Source: Thermoplasmata archaeon
Lineage (GTDB): Archaea > Thermoplasmatota > Thermoplasmata > Lutacidiplasmatales > UBA184
Assembly (NCBI GenBank): GCA_030044695.1
Contig: JASIDM010000012.1
Location: 1-9,024, forward strand
DNA: 9,024 nucleotides
Direction: 5' to 3'
Positions within the stretch are counted from its first letter, which is position 1, and each line of letters starts with the position of its first letter. The notes under the pieces are model-generated. The model saw nothing but the letters and a program-made list of their open reading frames with translations, made no database searches and was not told the DNA's origin. The translations under genes were made by a program, and so were the position numbers. This document shows, one piece after another, positions 6,069-9,024 of the stretch.

Positions 6069-6947
6069 GTGGTGTCGTCGGGCGGACCCGGCCGCGCGGC
6101 CCGCGAGCTGCTCGTCGCCGGGCACGTCAACGTCGATCACTTCCTGCGGCTCGCGGCGCTGCCGGGCCCGGACCGGACCGCGCCGGTCCTGGCCGAGCGG
6201 GTCGAGCTCGGCGGGACCGCGACGAACCTCGCGCTCGCGGCCCGCTCCGGCGGGGTGCGCGTCGGGCTCCTCAGCCGGGTCGGCGATCGGTTCCCGCCGG
6301 AGTTCCGCGCCCGGCTGGCCGCCCGCGGGATCGACCTGCGCGGCCTCACCACGGTCGCGGGCACGCCGACGCCGACGTGCACGATCCTCGAGCTCGGGAG
6401 GGGACCGGCCAGGACCCTGATCCAACAGGGACCGATGACCCGGGCCCCCTCGGGGCTTCCCGGACCGTGGTGGCGGGCGTACCGGTGGCTCCACTTGAGC
6501 ACCGGGGACCCGGCCTACCACCTCCGCCTCGCGCGCGCCGCCCGCGCCGGCCGACAGCATGTCGTCCTGGACCCGGCGCAGGAGATCTTCTACCGCTGGG
6601 ACGCTCGAAGGTTCCGTTCGATCCTGCCGTTCACCGAGGTGCTCTTCGGGAATCGGGCCGAGATCGATCGGGCCGTCGCGTGGGCGAGAGCGGACCGCCC
6701 TGCCGGGCTCCTGCGCCAGCTGAGCCTCGTCGTGCGGACCGAGGGCGCCGACGGGGCCACGGCGTTCTACCGCGGCGGCTCCGTCCACGTGGACGCTCGC
6801 GCGCCCCGCCGGGTCCGCACGCTGATCGGCGCCGGGGACGCGTTCCGCGGGGGCTTCTACGGTTCCTGGTTCGCGGGCGAACCGCTGGCGCGGTGCCTGG
6901 CCGCCGGGCACCGGGCGGCGCGCTCCCGTATCGAGCGGGGCACCTAG
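6069..6947 (+). CDS. PfkB/ribokinase-family sugar or nucleoside kinase
   Basis: This 292-aa protein is a PfkB-family carbohydrate/nucleoside kinase, transferring phosphate from ATP to a sugar or nucleoside hydroxyl. From the GTG at 6069: GHVNVDHFL (18-26) is the N-terminal substrate strand; GGTATNLALA (48-57) is the first PfkB signature region; LDPAQEIF (167-174) and FGNRAEID (193-200) are middle motifs. RTEGADGATAF (223-233) is followed by the second signature IGAGDAFRGGF (253-263), with the probable catalytic base at Asp257. Length is normal for the family. The usual DTTGAGD reads TLIGAGD, so the conserved Asp/Thr before GAGD are absent. Substrate unknown. GTG codons at 6069 and 6072 are adjacent and either may be used; there is no Shine-Dalgarno sequence, and spacing from the TATA-like box suits leaderless initiation. 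The stop is 1 nt before the moeA start, so the two form an operon. Confidence 0.88.
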   Translation: MVSSGGPGRAARELLVAGHVNVDHFLRLAALPGPDRTAPVLAERVELGGTATNLALAARSGGVRVGLLSRVGDRFPPEFRARLAARGIDLRGLTTVAGTPTPTCTILELGRGPARTLIQQGPMTRAPSGLPGPWWRAYRWLHLSTGDPAYHLRLARAARAGRQHVVLDPAQEIFYRWDARRFRSILPFTEVLFGNRAEIDRAVAWARADRPAGLLRQLSLVVRTEGADGATAFYRGGSVHVDARAPRRVRTLIGAGDAFRGGFYGSWFAGEPLARCLAAGHRAARSRIERGT

Positions 6948-6948
6948 C

Positions 6949-8202
6949 GTGACCATGGAAGCGCACCTGTTCGGTCGACTGACCTCCGCCGAGGCCGCCC
7001 GGCGACGGCTGCTCGCCGCGGTCCGCCCCATCGCCCGGGTCGAGTCGATCGGCGTCGCGGAGGCCGGCGGCCGGGTCGCCGCCCGCCCCGTGCGGGCCGC
7101 TCGCTCCGTGCCGCCGTTCGACCGCGCGGGATGGGACGGCTATGCCGTGAGGAGCCGGGACGCCCGGGAGGCGACCGCACGGACCCCGGTCGGCCTGCGC
7201 GTCGTGGGCGAGGTCTTCGCCGAGCGGCCGTTCCCGGGCCGGGTCGGTGCCGGCGAGGCGGTCGCCATCGCGACGGGCGGGGCGATCCCCGCCGGCGCGG
7301 ACGCCGTGGAGATCTTCGAGAACGTCCGTCGGGAGGGCGGTCGCGTCCGACTCGACCGGCCGGTCCGGCGGGGCGCGAGGATCGCCCTGGCGGGCGACGA
7401 TTTCCCGAAGGGAACGGGGCTCGTCCGCCGCGGCGAGCTCCTCGGGCCGGCCGCGGTGGGAGCGATCGCCGCCTGCGGCATCGACCGGGTCGAGGTCTAC
7501 GCCCGCCCGATCGTGGCGATCGTGCCCAACGGCAACGAGCTGCGAGCCCCGGGCGCCCGCCTGCGCGACGGCGAGATCTTCGAGAGCAACAACGCGGCCC
7601 TCTCCGCGTTCGTCGCCGCGTCCGGCGGGGTGCCCCGGCCCCGGGCACCGGTCCCGGACGACCCTCGGCGCCTCGAGCGGGCGCTGCGCGAGGCCCTGAG
7701 GACGAGCGATCTCGTCCTGGCGACGGGCGGGAGCTCGGTCGGCGAGCGGGACCACCTCCCCCGCATCTTCCCGCGGCTCGGGGAGCTCCTGTTCCACGGC
7801 GTGGCCGTGCGTCCCGGTAAGCCGACGCTCGCGGCCCGCTGCCGTACCACCCTCCTGCTCGGCCTGCCGGGCCACCCCACGAGCTGCCTGATGAACATGC
7901 AGTGGATGGTCCTGCCGGTGCTGCGCAAGCTCGCCCGCCTCCCCGGTCCGGGGTGGACCGAGCGGACGGTACGACTGCGCGGCGCCGCCATGGCCCCCAC
8001 CCCCGGCTTCGCGACGGTCGTGCCCCTCAGGGTCGAGGGAGACAACGCCACCCCGACGTTCCGTGGGTCGTCGGCGGTGACGAGCCTTCGCGGGGCCACG
8101 GCGTTCGCGATGCTGCCGCCGGGCCGCACCCGCGCGCAGGCCGGCGCGCGGCTGCGGGCGTGCGTGCTCGACCCGCCGCTGGGAACCCCCGCAAGCGGTT
8201 AA
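6949..8202 (+). CDS. moeA: Molybdopterin molybdenumtransferase MoeA
   Basis: This 417-aa, full-length MoeA inserts molybdate (or tungstate) into adenylylated molybdopterin, the last common step of Mo-cofactor synthesis. Motifs in order: PPFDRAGWDGYAV (55-67, usually SAMDGYA); ATGGAIPAGADAVEIFE (108-124); GDDFPKGTGLV (149-159). The central MoaB/Mog-like domain has VPNGNEL (192-198, usually STGDEL), GEIFESN (208-214) and SDLVLATGGSSVGERDH (253-269). RPGKPT (288-293) and GLPGHPTSCL (305-314, usually GLPGNPVS) follow. Domain IV covers ~338-408. The acidic residues thought important in bacterial MoeA (Asp of WDGYA, Glu of GNEL, Asp of SDLVL) are retained. The GTG at 6949 is chosen because GAGCGGGG at 6933-6940 lies 8 nt upstream; ATG at 6955 is the alternative. 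Co-transcribed with the PfkB kinase. Its TAA is embedded in the purQ promoter. Confidence 0.94.
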   Translation: MTMEAHLFGRLTSAEAARRRLLAAVRPIARVESIGVAEAGGRVAARPVRAARSVPPFDRAGWDGYAVRSRDAREATARTPVGLRVVGEVFAERPFPGRVGAGEAVAIATGGAIPAGADAVEIFENVRREGGRVRLDRPVRRGARIALAGDDFPKGTGLVRRGELLGPAAVGAIAACGIDRVEVYARPIVAIVPNGNELRAPGARLRDGEIFESNNAALSAFVAASGGVPRPRAPVPDDPRRLERALREALRTSDLVLATGGSSVGERDHLPRIFPRLGELLFHGVAVRPGKPTLAARCRTTLLLGLPGHPTSCLMNMQWMVLPVLRKLARLPGPGWTERTVRLRGAAMAPTPGFATVVPLRVEGDNATPTFRGSSAVTSLRGATAFAMLPPGRTRAQAGARLRACVLDPPLGTPASG

Positions 8203-8203
8203 G
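8198..8203 (+). promoter_or_regulatory. TATA-like promoter of purQ overlapping the moeA stop codon
   Basis: GTTAAG has its centre 25.5 nt upstream of the purQ GTG at 8226, the spacing expected for a leaderless archaeal transcript. The TAA stop of moeA (8200-8202) forms its core. It joins two direct AAGCGG copies (8193-8198 and 8201-8206). No Shine-Dalgarno sequence precedes the GTG, which supports leaderless initiation. Confidence 0.45.
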
Positions 8204-8225
8204 CGGCCGCCCCGCTCCGTGCGTC

Positions 8226-9024
8226 GTGGGCCGCCAGGGGCTCCCGATCGCGATCCTCGCGATCGAAGGGACGAACTGCGACCGCGAGCTGGTCACGGCG
8301 CTGGCGTCGGTCGGCGCTCGGCCGGAGGTCGTCCACCTGAAGCAGTTCGCCGGGGCCGTGGAACCCGCCGCACGGCGGCGGCTCTTCGACTACGGGGCGC
8401 TGTTCTTCCCGGGGGGTTTCTCGGCAGGGGATTACGTGCGGGCCGGCGCGATCCTGGCCGCCCGTACGCGGGCCGCGATCGGTCCCGAGCTGGAGGAGTT
8501 CGTCCGCTCGGGGCGGGTCGTCGCGGGGATCTGCAACGGCTTCCAGGTCGTCACCGAGCTCGGCCTCCTCCCCGGGCGGGACGGCGGCCGGCTCGGACCT
8601 CCCGAGGCGGCGCTCGTGACGAACGACTCCGGGCGGTACGAGTGCCGGCCGACGTTCGTCGCCTGGACAGGTGGGCGGTTCCCCCCGCTCGACGGCGTCC
8701 CGACGGGCACGCGCTACCTCTTCCCGTCCGGCCACGGCGAGGGCAAGCTCGTCCTGGAGGGCGGCGCGCGCCGTCGCCGGGAGCTCGAGGAGGCCGGCCA
8801 GGTCCTGTTCCGCTGGGTGGCTCCGGACGGCGGCCCCGCGACGTACCCGTGGAACCCGAACGGCTCCGAGGGGGATGTCGCCGGGCTCACCGGGCCGGGC
8901 GGGAACGTCTTCGGCCTGATGCCCCACCCGGAGCGGGCGTTCTTCCGTGCCCAGACCCCGGATTGGAGCCGGAGCGGTGCCCCGGACGGCTTCGCCGACG
9001 GAAGGTCGTTCCTCGAGCGCGTCG
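8226..9024 (+). CDS. purQ: Phosphoribosylformylglycinamidine synthase, glutaminase subunit PurQ (3' end cut by window)
   Basis: At least 266 aa are visible before the window ends. PurQ is the class I glutamine amidotransferase subunit of FGAM synthase, supplying ammonia to PurL in step four of purine synthesis. LAIEGTNCDRE (11-21) matches the PurQ N-terminus, and FFPGGFSAGDYVRAGAI (60-76) is the characteristic PGGFSxGDY motif. GICNGFQVVTELGLLPG (101-117) holds the nucleophile Cys103, and GLMPHPERAFF (230-240) supplies His234 and Glu236 of the triad. SGHGEGK (168-174) and WNPNGSEGDVAGL (209-221) also fit. It is longer than the ~227-aa bacterial small PurQ, continuing past the PHPE motif as in longer archaeal forms. 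The GTG at 8226 is the only sensible start after the moeA stop in this frame. No purL or purS is visible; it could lie downstream. Confidence 0.95.
   Translation, partial: MGRQGLPIAILAIEGTNCDRELVTALASVGARPEVVHLKQFAGAVEPAARRRLFDYGALFFPGGFSAGDYVRAGAILAARTRAAIGPELEEFVRSGRVVAGICNGFQVVTELGLLPGRDGGRLGPPEAALVTNDSGRYECRPTFVAWTGGRFPPLDGVPTGTRYLFPSGHGEGKLVLEGGARRRRELEEAGQVLFRWVAPDGGPATYPWNPNGSEGDVAGLTGPGGNVFGLMPHPERAFFRAQTPDWSRSGAPDGFADGRSFLERV

Noticed and set aside
5162..6952. Plus-strand open frame of about 600 codons
   Set aside because: Antisense to the amidohydrolase, then off-frame over the PfkB kinase. The translation is low-complexity Arg/Pro/Gly.
6631..7875. Minus-strand open frame of about 414 codons over the kinase and moeA
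   Set aside because: Antisense to two genes with strong family motifs; it is a GC-driven shadow.
1..9024. Defence system, mobile element, CRISPR array or biosynthetic cluster
   Set aside because: No transposase, integrase, array-like repeats, toxin-antitoxin pair or cluster genes were seen. The content is mostly housekeeping.

Overview
The window is very GC-rich (by eye roughly 70% or more) and gene-dense, and looks like archaeal chromosome. The pointers are an archaeal-only regulator family (COG1395), a UPF0200 nucleotide kinase, an alpha2-type glycyl-tRNA synthetase with a zinc-ribbon insertion, an archaeal metallophosphoesterase with the GDxKH motif, and TATA-type promoter elements about 25-30 nt upstream of several start codons with little or no leader. 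A high-GC euryarchaeon, possibly in Thermoplasmatota, is my inference. No rRNA, phylogenetic marker comparison or database search supports it.

Layout. 1-383 (-): 3'-truncated metallophosphoesterase. 384-502: divergent promoter region with the clearest AT-rich island in the window (TATA box at 461-468). 503-2127 (+): two-gene unit, a COG1395 regulator overlapped by 4 bp by an unrecognised 216-aa protein. 2146-3332 (-): two-gene unit, a coiled-coil protein overlapped by 4 bp by a UPF0200 P-loop kinase. 3390-5977 (-): two-gene unit, a metal-dependent amidohydrolase overlapped by 4 bp by glycyl-tRNA synthetase. 5978-6068: divergent promoter region with inverted repeats. 6069-8202 (+): PfkB-type sugar/nucleoside kinase followed after 1 nt by a MoeA-type molybdopterin molybdenumtransferase. 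8226-9024 (+): 3'-truncated purQ with its own promoter, whose TATA-like box contains the moeA stop codon.

The genes are mostly housekeeping: translation (glyS), purine synthesis (purQ), molybdenum cofactor (moeA) and nucleotide/sugar kinases. Three tandem pairs share the same 4-bp stop/start overlap (ATGA or GTGA), which suggests translational coupling. I found no mobile element, CRISPR array, RNA gene, phage gene or defence system, and no convincing new multi-gene system. The parts worth a second look are two poorly characterised coupled pairs (COG1395 plus an unknown protein; coiled-coil plus UPF0200) and the near-leaderless promoter architecture.
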